This document shows, piece by piece, positions 39,992 through 51,768 of a stretch of DNA of 64,000 nt. Made by a program: the position numbers and the translations under genes. Source of the stretch: Xenopus tropicalis. Taxonomy: Eukaryota; Chordata; Amphibia; Anura; Pipidae. The notes below the pieces were generated by a model. It was given only the letters and a program-made list of their open reading frames with translations, was not told the DNA's origin and ran no database searches. The DNA lies in contig NC_030678.2 in assembly GCF_000004195.4 (NCBI RefSeq), positions 155,108,547-155,172,546 of the forward strand, written 5' to 3'. The stretch's first letter is position 1. Every line of letters starts with the position of its first letter.

Positions 39992-40853
39992 TATAAAAAT
40001 ACAATCATGTGACCATATTCACATATTCACACTCTTGCAGTTCTGTTTGGCAGCAGCCTTGTTTGGAATCATGGGTCATATGGGAGGAACTACTCCAGAA
40101 GGCGATGGTGGTTTAGATGGAGGCATTTAACATGTAGAGGAGCTGAAGGTGTTTGCGAATGAGGCATGTGGTATCAGCCTTAATCTATAGAAGTGATATG
40201 AAGCACGTAGGTTTCTACATACCGTCTGGATACCTGGCGCCAGGAGGGCTGTATTTATGCACCTTATACATTGCAGTGTATACTTGTGGCTTTAGAAAGC
40301 AATTAATACCCTGCGTCGTCTTTCTTTTCGATTAAAAGTAGGTTATGAGTTATTTAAGAGTCAATTCGTTCATAAAGTTATTCCTTAACAATAAAGTTAT
40401 TCCTTAGCAAAATCAACAAAACATTCCGCCTTTTTAGCTCTTTGCTAGGCTGCGAGTGGCACGGAATGCCGTATCTGTCTACATTTTTTGTTCACCCTTT
40501 GATAATTATGCTACAAAATTATAATTTTTCACCCGCCGCTAGCGAGCTTTCCTTCATACAATCCATTATCCTTTTGCGATATCCCATCCGTTCCCCTTTG
40601 CTCACCCTCATGTTTCCCCTTTAAATAAAATATTATTCAGAATTTATACTTCAGCTTAGCATAATTCTGTATTGCAAATCTTAAACGAATGTATCCAGCT
40701 CTACTCACTAGACCGTAAGCTACCATTTACTGTTTGTTCACCTTTAGTCTGATATCAAATGTACAGTACGGCATGAATCTGTTTGGGGGATTAACATTGA
40801 ACAAACCAATATTATTCTTTATTTTCCTAATATATAAAGAAAAGAGAAGTAAA

Positions 40854-41091
40854 GGGATGGGACCTGTTATCCAGAATGCCTGGGACCTGGGGTTTTCCAG
40901 ATAAAGGGTCTCTCTGTAATTTGGATCTCCATACCTTAAGTCTACTTAAAAATAATTTCGTTTGGGGCAAGTTTTTTATTATTACAGAAAAAAAGGAAAT
41001 ATATTGTAAAATTTTGAATTGGAGTCTACGGAAGATGCCCTTCCTATAATTTGGAGCTTTTTGGACAATGGGTTTACGGATCCTATACCTG
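40854..41091. mobile_element. TA-flanked MITE, diverged solo form
   Basis: GGATGGGACCTGTTATCC at the left and GGATCCTATACCTG at the right. The core is shortened. Confidence 0.7.
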
Positions 41092-41733
41092 TATTATATT
41101 TTTTTAAAGGTATCGGTAGATCTGCAGTTCCCCACTATTGCAGTTGCATTGATGATTGTGTTTTTTATTAGTAGTATGGTTTAATTCAGGCCTATGACAT
41201 AGGGGTTATTGGACTGCTGGGATTTTCTTTAGTGGGAAATCTTAGCCGCTTGGGAAATTGCTTCTCGCCAGTGTCAGTAGTGTTTGACTTGAGTGACTAA
41301 AATCTCCAATAAACAAGAACAAAAAAGCTGGATCTAATGGATACCGACAGGGTTATGCCAGAATCATCCCCCCAAAATTTTCAGACCTGTGTGTGATCAC
41401 CCCAGCATCATAATAGTATTATCCTAACATAGACAGCAACAGTAGTGCCCAGACATTTATATATATAGGGGTGGAGCACTAAAATAAAAACAGCCATGAA
41501 ATCAAATGCCCAGGGGCCCCTTTGCCCAGGGTTGATTGAATTGATCCAACATCCCTGTGTAACACTGGCTTCAGAAATGGGGCCATTGCTGTTACTATGA
41601 GTAGAACTTATATATTAACCAGTATAGCTATTAACCTTATTTCCAGGCATATTCTGTAGATGTTTTTAATGGATCCTTGTAGATATTTATGTAGAATTCT
41701 GTTCCCAAGTGGAAAACACTGAGTTCACATAAG

Positions 41734-41814
41734 CAAAGTATGGTGATCGACAATTCTAAAAATTCAGAAAGCCCCAGGTGCTTAGAATTCTGGATAATAA
41801 TACCCCTACCTGTA
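41734..41814. mobile_element. Right-hand fragment of the TA-flanked MITE
   Basis: CCCCAGGTGCTTAGAATTC and ACCCCTACCTGTA form one terminus, directly abutting the next full element at 41815 in back-to-back order. Confidence 0.6.
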
Positions 41815-42701
41815 CAGGTATGGGACCTGTTATCCAAAATGCTCGGGACCTGGGGTTTTCTGGATAAGGGGTCTTTCCGTAATTTGGATCTCCATACCTT
41901 AAGTCTACTAAAAATAATTTAAATATTGAATAAACCCAATAGGATTGTTCTGCCCCCAATAAGGATTAATTATATCTTAGTTGGGATCAAGTACAAGGTA
42001 CTGTTTTATTATTACAGAGAAAAGGGAATCATTTAACCATGAAATAAACCCAATAGGGCTGTTCTGCCCCCAATAAGGGGTAATTATATCTTAGTTGGGA
42101 TCAAGTACAGGTACTGTTTTATTATTACAGAGAAAAGGGAATCATTTAACCATGAAATAAACCCAATAGGGCTGTTCTGCCCCCAATAAGGGGTAATTAT
42201 ATCTTAGTTGGGATGAAGTACAGGTACTGTTTTATTATTACAGAGAAAAGGGAATCATTTAACCATTAAATAAACCCAATAGGACTGTTCTGCCCCCAAT
42301 AAGGGGTAATTATATCTTAGTTGGGATCAAGTACAGGTACTGTTTTATTATTACAGAGAAAAGGGAATCATTTAACCATTAAATAAACCCAATAGGACTG
42401 TTCTGCCCCCAATAAGGGGTAATTATATCTTAGTTGGGATCAAGTACAGGTACTGTTTTATTATTACAGAGAAAAGGGAATCATTTAACCATGAAATAAA
42501 CCCAATAGGGCTGTTCTGCCCCCAATAAGGGGTAATTATATCTTAGTTGGGATCAAGTACAGGTACTGTTTTATTATTACAGAGAAATAGGAAATAATTT
42601 TCAAAAATTAGAATTTGCTTATAATTGAGTCTATGGGAGACGGCCTTTCCGTAATTCGGAAATTTCTGGATAATGGGTTTCCGGATAACGGATCCCAACC
42701 A
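41815..42701. mobile_element. TA-flanked MITE expanded by a 113-bp array
   Basis: The left end CAGGTATGGGACCTGTTATC is typical, and the right end GGATAACGGATCCCA lacks the last bases. Between them, about 41930-42595, are six tandem 113-bp units in plus orientation. Confidence 0.85.
41930..42595 (+). repeat. 113-bp tandem array (plus orientation), six units
   Basis: GTACAGGTACTG starts at 42105, 42218, 42331, 42444 and 42557, exactly 113 bp apart. Each unit reads from AATAAACCCAATAGG through TTAGTTGGGATCAAGTAC to GAAAAGGGAATCATTTAACC. The units are almost identical. Confidence 0.95.
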
Positions 42702-42829
42702 TTAAGAGTAACTTGGTGAAACCCATATAGGGACAGGGAAGACAAATGCTCATCCGATAAAGGGTTTAGTCTCAGTCTTTCCAGTTTTCCAATGCCCTTG
42801 CCATTATTTATAATTCAATAATATCAATA

Positions 42830-43117
42830 CAGGTATGGGTCTAGATTGCTAGAGACTTGGGGTTTTCTAGGCAAGGGATCTTTCCATAATTTGGCTCTCC
42901 ATACCTTAAGCATTCTAAAAAAATATTTATATATTGCATTTATATGATTGTTTTCCCTTTAATAAGGATTTTTTATACCTTAGTTGGGATGAAGTACAAG
43001 GTACCATTTTTTTACAGAATAAAAAATTAGAATTATTTACTTTAAAATGGGAGATGGCCTTTCTGTAATTCAGAACTTTCTGGATAATGGGTTTCTGGAT
43101 AACGGATCCAATACCTG
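42830..43117. mobile_element. TA-flanked MITE, single core
   Basis: CAGGTATGGGTCTAG at the left and GGATCCAATACCTG at the right, with one diverged core. Confidence 0.8.
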
Positions 43118-43404
43118 TATATACATCTTTGTAAATTTATATGTGAGGATGTGAGGTATTTCTCCCATTAAGTAAAACGGCCATTTCCTGCCAGTACATT
43201 TCATTAGCTAAACAAACAAGTTTCATAAATGCAGTTATTCTCAGTCAAGAAAATGAAAAATCCTAAATGTGTTCATTATCTTATGCACCAAGGGAACAAT
43301 CTGAATTCTATGAGGTTTATGAGATTTATAAAATTAGCACCACTTAATCATAAATAGAAAATATATTTTTCAATATTATTCTGTATGTTCAACTGTAATG
43401 GAAA

Positions 43405-43422
43405 TAATAATAATAATAATAC

Positions 43423-43496
<74 letters not shown>

Positions 43497-43500
43497 CATA

Positions 43501-43545
<45 letters not shown>
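43405..43545. repeat. Compound AAT/ATT microsatellite with inverted symmetry
   Basis: A short AAT run, then about 60 bp of ATT repeats, then CATAACATTAAT and about 45 bp of AAT repeats. The ATT and AAT runs are reverse complements, so the locus can fold into a hairpin. It lies in the pdx1 intron. Confidence 0.95.
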
Positions 43546-43717
43546 TATAATGAACAAGATGCCAACTTATTCTGCAGTGTTCTACAAGAAATGGATGCAT
43601 TAAAAGTGTAGTGTGTGCATTAAACATACAAAAACTACCTATAACCAATACAAGGGGTTTTCCTCTATATTTATCATATGCAGAATAATGTGCACATAGA
43701 ATTACATTATAAACATA

Positions 43718-43912
43718 CAGGTATTGGATCTATTTTCCAGAATGCTCAGGACCTGTTTTCCAGATCAGGGATCTTTCCGTAACTGGGATCACCACCTTAA
43801 GGCTGTTAAAAATTTTTTTAAAAATATATAAATCTAATAGGATTGTTTTGCCACCAATAAAGATGAATTATATCTGAGTTAGGATCAAGTACAAAGTACT
43901 ACAGAGAAACCT
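43718..43912. mobile_element. TA-flanked MITE, right end lost
   Basis: It starts CAGGTATTGGATC and continues through TTTCCGTAACTGGGATC to the AGGATCAAGTACAAAGTAC core, then breaks off into unrelated sequence. Confidence 0.7.
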
Positions 43913-43919
43913 GTTCTAG

Positions 43920-44655
43920 CAATGAATATTGACTGCATTAAATGGACAAATTAAAATAAAAAAATGAATTGAAGAATTTCAAGCCTACAGTATTCATAAT
44001 TCTGCTGCACATAACGTAAGAAAAATCCCCACTGCCAATTATCTGCTAGAAAATACACTCAGCACTGTGCATTGCAAAATGATTGTCCCGGGCACACATG
44101 CAACAGCAGCGTATCTACTGTCCTACCCAGGAGCTGGAGCCTGTCACATTTGTCCCCTGCTAACAGCAATTGTGTATTGATTATTTTCAGAAAAAAAATG
44201 TTTCAATAAACACAGCGCAGCCCAACAGAATACAAATCGCTGAAAAAAAACAGTCTTTTTTTCCAAGAACGATTTTACGTGAAGATGAGGGTGCAGCTGC
44301 CACCTTAACAATCTCCAGTAATATAACTGAAATTCCCGTATAATTCAATTTATCTGCATTGTACAGTTTCTTTTAAAGAAGTATTAGAATGAATAATATG
44401 GACATGAAAAACGTTTTTGGGCTTTTTGTTATGCAGTGGATAAATATAATGGCTGTACAGCCGAGAGCGCTACGCCTGTGGCGAGACAGAAAGCTGAATA
44501 GAAGGCAAATTAAGGGTAACTAAAACTTATATTTAAACCTGTATAATATGCACATTGTTATGGCTGCTGTTCCTAATGCTATAGTGAAAGGGGATGGAAA
44601 TGGTGTTACATATGCCCAAATATTATAAATCATTTTCCACCCAAATTTATACATA
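43920..44655. other. Intronic, no feature recognised
   Basis: AT-rich unique-looking DNA. No coding region or repeat that I can support. Confidence 0.5.
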
Positions 44656-45350
44656 CAGGTAAAGGTAGGGGATCCATTATCTGGAAACCCAGATTTGAAG
44701 CTTTGAATTACGGGAAGGCGACCTACCATAGATCACATTTTAATCCAATATTTCAAATATTTAAAAATGACTTCCTTTTCCTCTGTAATAATAAAACAAT
44801 ACATTGTACTTAATCCCAACTAAGATATAATTACCCCTTATTGGGGCAGAACAGCCCTATTGGGATTATTTAATGGTTAAATGATTCCCTTTTCTCTGTA
44901 ATAATAAAACAGTACCTGTACTTGATCCCAACTAAGATATAATTACCCCTTATTGGGGGCAGAACAGCCCTATTGGGTTTATTTAATGGTTAAATTATTC
45001 CCTTTTCTCTGTAATAATAAAACAGTACCTGTACTTGATCCCAACTAAGATATAACTACCCCTTATTGGGGGCAGAACAATCCTATTGGGTTTATTTAAT
45101 GGTTAAATGATTCCCTTTTCTCTGTAATAATAAAACAGTACCTGTACTTGATCCCAACTAAGATATAATTACCCCTTATTGGGGGCAGAACAGCCCTATT
45201 GGGTTTATTTCATGTTTAAATGATTCCCTTTTCTCTGTAATAATAAAACAGTACCTGTACTTGATCCCAACTAAGATATAATTACCCCTTATTGGGGGCA
45301 GAACAGCCCTATTGGGTTTATTTCATGGTTAAATGATTCCCTTTTCCCTT
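44656..45350. mobile_element. TA-flanked MITE with inverted 113-bp array, truncated
   Basis: The left end CAGGTAAAGGTAGGGGATCC is normal. Five 113-bp units in minus orientation follow (about 44775-45350), and the element then stops within a CCCTTTTCCCTTTT stretch without its far terminus. Confidence 0.8.
44775..45350 (-). repeat. 113-bp tandem array (minus orientation), about five units
   Basis: Reverse complement of the array at 41930-42595, identifiable by GTACTTGATCCCAACTAAG recurring every 113 bp. The two arrays are about 2.2 kb apart inside the same intron. Confidence 0.93.
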
Positions 45351-45833
45351 TTCAACTGAGATGTAATTCTCTAATTTATGGATAGTTTGGAAATGTATCT
45401 GTATCTGAGCTGTAGGGCACATTTATAATACAAGAATGGTGTAAAAATTCACTTTTTATTTTACTGTGAGGTATCAAAGTCCTCCCCTCTGTCACAAGAC
45501 AAACTTTTCTGTAACAAAACCTATAAAAAATACCTCCAATGCAATTTTAATAGTCCTATGGAAGAAATAGTTCTGCATAAAGCTCTGTAGTGCCTCTGAT
45601 CAAAAATAGAATTTCTTTTCCAGAATAGAGAGAAGAAACAGCCATTATTTTAATTAAATTAAATCTCTCAGGGCATTTGAGGAAACACAGTTTAATAGCA
45701 GAATGTAAAATATTTATTGAAGTACAATGAGAGCATTCTCCACCGTATACAACATTACAGCATTTTCAGAAAAATTCCACAATATACTGAAGATAGAACA
45801 TTTTTTTTGTCAAATGCCTTGTTTTTGGGGCCT

Positions 45834-46655
45834 CTAGCCCCCAATGATAGCCCCCAATACTAGCACCCAATACTAGCCCCCAATACTAGCACCCATTGCT
45901 ATCCCCCAATACTAGCACCCAATGCTATCCCCCAATACTAGCACCCAATGCTATCCCCCAATACTAGCACCCAATGCTAGCCCCCAATACTAGCACCCAA
46001 TGCTATCCCCCAATACTAGCACCCAATGCTATCCCCCAATACTAGCACCCAATGCTATCCCCCCAATACTAGCACCCAATGCTATCCCCCAAATACTAGC
46101 ACCCAATGCTATCCCCCCAATACTAGCACCCAATGCTAGCCCCCAATACTAGCACCCAATGCTAGCCCCCAATACTAGCCCCCAATGCTAGCCCCCAATA
46201 CTGTTCCCCAATACTAGCCCCCAATGCTAGCCCCCAATACTAGTCCCCAATGCTAGCCCCAATACTAGCCCCCAATACTAGTCCCCAGTGCTAGGCCCCA
46301 ATACTAGCCCCCAATGCTAGCCCCCAATACTAGCCCCCAATGCTAGCCCCAATACTAGCCCCCAATACTAGTCCCCAATGCTAGCCCCAATACTAGCCCC
46401 CAATACTAGTCCCCAGTGCTAGCCCCCAATACTAGCCCCCAATGCTAGCCCCCAATACCAGTCCCCAATGCTAGCCCCAATACTAGCCCCCAATACTAGT
46501 CCCCAGTGCTAGCCCCCAATACTAGCCCCCAATGCTAGCCCCAACGCTAGCCCCCAATACCAGTCCCCAATGCTAGCCCCAATACTAGCCCCCAATACTA
46601 GCCCCCAATACTAGTCCCCAGTGCTAGCCCCCAATACTAGCCCCCAATGCTAAAC
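45834..46655. repeat. 13-bp minisatellite CCCCAATACTAG/CCCCAATGCTAG
   Basis: About 60 units of 12-14 bp. The first half alternates CCCAATACTAGCA with CCCAATGCTATCC, giving a 26-bp dimer. The second half uses CCCCAATACTAGC, CCCCAATGCTAGC and CCCCAATACTAGT. It is strongly C-rich on the plus strand and has almost no G runs. Confidence 0.95.
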
Positions 46656-46659
46656 TAGT

Positions 46660-48334
46660 CTAGACTAGCAAAGCAGGTTCTGGGGAAGGTACAGAATTGA
46701 AAAATGGTTTTGTGTCTCTTAAATCCAAATAGCTCTCAAAATACTCTCAGGAAATGATACAGAAATTAAATTTTTGCCGCTTTTTCATTGCCCAAACTGG
46801 GTGGAGCTTCAGTGGAATAAAATCACTTTGTGACACCAATTTGCCACCAATATTTTGACAAATATTACTCCCCTTGTAATACGAAGTAATAGCAAAGCAC
46901 AGTGTGTTTAAAAATATGATGATATGTACAATGTTGTTATTATATTCCTTAATAAATTAAACATTCATTTACTTAGAAATACAATGTTCAGTAAACTTCC
47001 GCATTCGCGGGAACCCCCTGGTTGAAGTGAGTGGATTTTTGATAACATGGGAAACATATGGGTTTGTCCCAGTCCCAGTAAGAGGGCAAAGGGAATAAGA
47101 GTAGCTCTTCCTCGGATCAGAGTCTACGCTTTCAGTCCATTGATTTATATACCGCGTGACTTCTTCAGGCTTTAGTGCTTGGAACCGATTAAATTACTGA
47201 CAATGGTGGTTTTCTTATACTGGGCCAGAACTGGGCCAGGGCCTGATGCCTTAGTGGCACGGCCGAGTGAAGTTTTGGCTCCTCACTTTGTACTTAGTAA
47301 TTATACAGTGCGGAAACACAACAACCGCCAACTGCCTTTTATTGAATTGCATTGATTATGTTGTATGGCTACTCTGTGTTCGTTGCTAGCTGCTATATTT
47401 ATGCACTTTACTGGAGTACTTTGGACCGGGGATGTCCAGCTTCTCTGGCCTATCAGCTCTTACTGAATTATGACAAACAGCACCCCTTGAAAAGCAAAGG
47501 TAGTCAGGGGGATACTGGGAGATGCAGCCCAGTCCCTCATTCTAAGAACTGAAAATCCCTGTTACAGGGATCCTGCGAGATATAGTTGGACAAGAGCTAA
47601 GGGGTCTGGCCAACACTACTGCAGGAAACAAGTTCGGGGCTACATTGGTAGAAGGGCAATTTAATAAACAATGGTGGATTCTGAAACTGAATCTGTAAAT
47701 GGGAGTAAAACAAGAAATGTATTGCTTTCTTAAGACAAGAATACTGTAGATTTGCATGACCACAGGCACCGTGTTGCTTGAAAAAGTAAATAAATTAGTT
47801 TATTAAAAATAAATAACCAAGGCAAAACAACAGTATGGCTGCCCCAAATGAGCTGCACAATTACTAAGGTGCCTGCTCTCAGTACTCCATATAATATTCA
47901 CTGATGCGATTTTATCCTCTATGGTACGAGAATGGCAGCGAGAAAAGTCTCTCTGTGCTACATCCTACATAGAATAATCTGTTGCCGTCCTATAAAATAT
48001 CGATTGCATTGATTGGATAATGACTAAGTAACAGCGTTATATCAGTACATTCAACTACAGGGTAAATATTGATCCCAGGGGAAATCAAAGTTGCCAGTTT
48101 GAAGACAAGAAATACTTTTCCTTTAGGTGACAGTAAGAATTAGCGCTAGAAATAATTTGCTGGATACGAAGGGCCCCCCAATACTAATGCAATAAATAAA
48201 TAAATGAACGTTGCTGGTCGTTATGACACATTTCCGGTACTTTCATATCCTATAGCCATTTAAACATTTTTGGAAATCCTTTTTATTATCATTAACTATT
48301 AAGATAATAATGGTAGCTGTCTCAGTTATTACTA
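46660..48334. other. Intronic, no feature recognised
   Basis: Mixed DNA with short chance frames only. GGATACTGGGAGATGCAGCC near 47511 resembles a degraded TACTGGGAGTTGTAG-type motif. Confidence 0.45.
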
Positions 48335-48553
48335 CAGGTACGAGACGTTATCCAGATTGCTTAGGACCTTGGGGTGCCAGTAATTTTGAGCACTGTGCCC
48401 CGAGGCTACTAAAAACTTTTAGGCATTGAAAAAAATAGGATATTTTTGTTAATTGCAGGGTAACGGACAAAAATTAAAACTGTTTAAATAGGACCCTATG
48501 GGAAATAGGATTCCTGTCACTTCCTGGAGAACAGGTAGATCCCATAGCTGTGC
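48335..48553. mobile_element. TA-flanked MITE, diverged solo form
   Basis: CAGGTACGAGACGTTATCC at the left and GATCCCATAGCTG at the right. The core is degraded. Confidence 0.65.
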
Positions 48554-48617
48554 CGATATTGTGGCTTTGTTAATGATGTTATACATTTCTTTATTTATTC
48601 TAATAAGTAGTAAAATT

Positions 48618-48942
48618 ATAGGACCCATTATCCAAAATGCTCAGGACCAAGGGTTTTTCGGATAAGGTGTCTTTCCGTAATTTGGATCTTCATACCTTAC
48701 GTCCCCTAAAAAATCAATACAACATTAATTAAACCCAAAAGGATTTTTCTGCGCCAATAAGGATTGATTATGTCTTAGTTGGGATCAAATACAGGTACTG
48801 TTTTATTTTTATAAAGAAAAAAGGAAATCAATTATAAAAATCTGAATTATTTGATTAAAATGGAGTCTATGGGAGACAGGCTTTCCGTAATTCAGAGCTT
48901 TCTAGATAATGGGTTTCCGGATAACAGATCCCATACCCATAA
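48618..48942. mobile_element. TA-flanked MITE, single core
   Basis: GGACCCATTATCCAAAATGC at the left and GGATAACAGATCCCATACCC at the right, with one core carrying TTAGTTGGGATCAAATAC. Confidence 0.75.
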
Positions 48943-49570
48943 GTATGTATTACTGTGTCATTTAATGCTACCTTAAAATGGATATATTCATTTAACCATA
49001 ATAGCAATAAGGCTATCACGTTATACTGGGAGTTGTAGTAGTCGGACAGCCACCAGTCGGATCTATGGGGCTCGATAGGCTCACAACCTATTATATTATA
49101 AAACATAGGGATTTCAGAGGTGACCGAGGAGCTCAGTGACAAATGGGCGCGAGGCTGCAGGCCGAGTGCTTTTATACAGATCATGGAACTCCTAGTTAAA
49201 TTCTAATATCCTTATTTACAATAGGGGGTACATTTATTTTTTAAGTTACAACCAATCACAAGTAACAAGTGACATCATGGATTATAATGAATGACATTAC
49301 AAAACAATCGTTTAATTTACCAAACCCACAAATAACTTTATAAAGATAATTACATCTTTACATGATGTCATCAATAATAAACTGGGGCTTAGTGATGTCA
49401 CATTTGCTGCATGGCTCCCTGAATTTTGTTTATGAAAAGAAATAATGCACCTATTCTTGTAATAATAATCAGAGGTCACCTTAGTGTTTTATGGTCTGCA
49501 GCCTCAATAGTAATGTGGTTTCTGAGGTTATGATGCTTATGTATTATAATATTATAAATCATTTCTTATA

Positions 49571-50462
49571 CAGGTATGGAACTTATTATCCAGAATGCTC
49601 GGGACCTGTGACTTTCTGGATAAGGGATCTTTGCTTTATTTGGATCTCCATACCTTAAGTCTACTAAAAAAAACCATGTAAACATTAAATAAACCCAATA
49701 GGATTGTTCTGCCTCCAATAAGGATTAATTTTATCTTAGTTGGGATCAAGTACAAGGTACTGTTTTATTATTACAGAGAAAAGGGAATCATTTAACCATT
49801 AAATAAACCCAATAGGGCTGTTCTGCCCCCAATAAGGGGTAATTATATCTTAGTTGGGATCAAGTACAGGTACTGTTTTATTATTACAGAGAAAAGGGAA
49901 TCATTTAACCATTAAATAAACCCAATAGGGCTGTTCTGCCCCCAATAAGGGGTAATTATATCTTAGTTGGGATCAAGTACAGGTACTGTTTTATTATTAC
50001 AGAGAAAAGGGAATCATTTAACCATTAAATAAACCCAATAGGATTATTCTTCCCCCAATAAGGGGTAATTATACCTTAGTTGGGATCAAGTACAGGTACT
50101 GTTTTATTATTACAGAGAAAAGGGAATCATTTAACCATGAAATAAACCCAATAGGATTGTTCTGCCCCCAATAAGGGGTAATTATATCTTAGTTGGGATC
50201 AAGTACAGGTACTGTTTATTATTACAGAGAAAAGGGAATCATTTAACCATTAAATAAACCCAATAGGATTGTTCTGCCCCCAATAAGGGGTAATTATATC
50301 CTAGTTGGGATCAAGTACAGGTACTGTTTTATTATTACAGAGAAAAGGGAATCATTTTTAAAAGTTTGAATTATTTGATTAAAATGTGACCTACGGTAAA
50401 TGGCCTTCCCATAATTAAAAGCTTTCTGGATAACGAGTTTCCGAATAATGGATCCTATACTG
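49571..50462. mobile_element. TA-flanked MITE expanded by a 113-bp array
   Basis: CAGGTATGGAACTTATTATCC at the left, GGATCCTATACTG at the right, with about six 113-bp units in plus orientation between (about 49690-50355). It lies about 0.9 kb from the pdx1 exon 1 donor. Confidence 0.85.
49690..50355 (+). repeat. 113-bp tandem array (plus orientation), about six units
   Basis: The same unit and phase as at 41930-42595. Individual units differ by single bases and small indels (for example one T missing in CTGTTTATTATT near 50213). Confidence 0.93.
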
Positions 50463-51359
50463 TATTATGAATTGTTAATAAAGGGGATATCCACCCAAAA
50501 ACTGTTTTTGCATAATGAAAGAAAATGTCAACTTTCTGATATAAAATCATAGAAATGATATTTAAAAGATTAATGTATTTTGGAAGAATGATATAAATAT
50601 TGCAATAAAATCAGAATTTTGATTTACTCATTGGAGACAATAGAAAGGAAAGTGCAGGTAATAATTGTGCCATTCCCAGGCCGCGTGACCCAAACAGGCT
50701 CAGGCTCTCCTGTCAATCTCTTGGGGGTGATAAACCCACTTCCTGCCGGGTATCTGACGTCGTCTGGGCAAGGTTAGAGGGCAGAAAATATCTGCCCTGA
50801 ATATTGCTAGAATATACATTTTCAACAGCCTATTTGTACAAAGCTATTAATAAAATATTTGCTTTGCAGGTGTGACAAAATAGTGCATAATGGGCCCCGT
50901 GATAACATTGTGCGATGAGATACAGGAATATTGTTCCAGAGACGGAGCTATTCTGAGCTGATAGAGGGCTTTCTCCCCAAATGTGCCAATCACGGGCAGA
51001 CAAGCTCTGCATTATGCTGCCTGTTTCCGGCCAGACTCCCATGCACGGGACTAGGCAATAGCAGCAATAATGCATGAGTGCTGCGCCTCTAATCCCCAGC
51101 CTGAGTCTCCTACTCCACAACTTCCTATACAGCTATTCCCTTTCCATGGAAAGTACAGCGTGCCTTTAGGCTTCACCAAAGTCCTATCTCACAGCAGTGG
51201 TTAAAATGTAACTGTCTCTAAGGTATCCCATACACAAAGGGGACAAACATGGTGCCCAAACATAGTAACTGCTGCTCAACTCTACTGGAGCATTTGATTG
51301 GCTGATTATTATTAAAAGTACAGGCCCCAGCAATTAAATGAAAGTGATCTGTAGCTCAC

Positions 51360-51768
51360 CTGTCCACTGTCCTTTCCAGGTGTGGGATTTGGTAGATTTC
51401 ATCCATGGGAAAGGTAAAAGGGTTCGATTCCGTTCCTCTAATGTTGCAGATTCAGTGTCATCTGGGAATGGCATTTGCTGGTGGGGGTGAGGGATCCCTG
51501 GGTGATGGTGGTGATGATGGTGGTGATGGTGATGGAGGTGAGGAACAATGGGCTCTTCGGATATGGGCGGCACTTCATACGGTGAGATGTCTGGAGGACT
51601 GCCGGGGTCCAGAGCTACCAAGGGGTTGCTGTAGGCTGCTTGCTGCTGCCTTCCCATGTAAAGGCATGCTGGGGGGCTTGGGTTATAGTCCTGCGCCTGA
51701 CTCCTCTGGAACGCACAAGGCTCTTTGTAAAGTGGAGCTTGGGGATAATATTGGTCATCGGTGTTCAT
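51360..51768 (-). CDS. pdx1: pdx1 exon 1 (coding part): pancreatic and duodenal homeobox 1, N-terminal half
   Basis: This exon encodes residues 1-136 plus the first base of codon 137 of a ParaHox transcription factor required for pancreas and duodenum formation; the protein acts in the nucleus. The ATG at 51768 is the only in-frame ATG near this end, has G at -3, and opens MNTDDQYY, matching the family's MN..-QYY start. Visible parts are a Pro/Tyr-rich activation region (about residues 1-75), an uninterrupted run of 11 His (79-89, from mixed CAT and CAC codons), and the Pbx-binding hexapeptide core FPWMK (120-124). The exon ends ...KGQWT at a GTGAG donor (51359-51355), phase 1, and joins exon 2 to read [12 protein letters not shown], the equivalent of the mammalian junction. 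The assignment is firm; the transcription start is not determined. Confidence 0.96.

Larger units (their letters stand above)
27504..51359 (-). other. pdx1: pdx1 intron 1, about 23.9 kb, transposon-rich
   Basis: This is the single intron of pdx1, bounded by GTGAG (51359-51355) and TTACAG (27509-27504). Mammalian PDX1 also has one intron at this point, but its whole gene is only about 6 kb. Here the intron is filled with a Penelope-like fragment, hAT-like MITEs, about ten members of a TA-flanked MITE family with internal 113-bp arrays, a CCCCAATACTAG minisatellite and an AAT/ATT microsatellite. I found no nested gene. Stretches between the listed elements (for example 28508-29630, 31690-32630, 32800-34200, 45360-45830 and 46660-48330) show no coding or RNA feature that I can support. 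Confidence 0.9.

Noticed and set aside
43376..43648. 90-codon minus-strand frame with leucine and isoleucine runs
   Set aside because: It is a direct translation of the AAT/ATT microsatellite.
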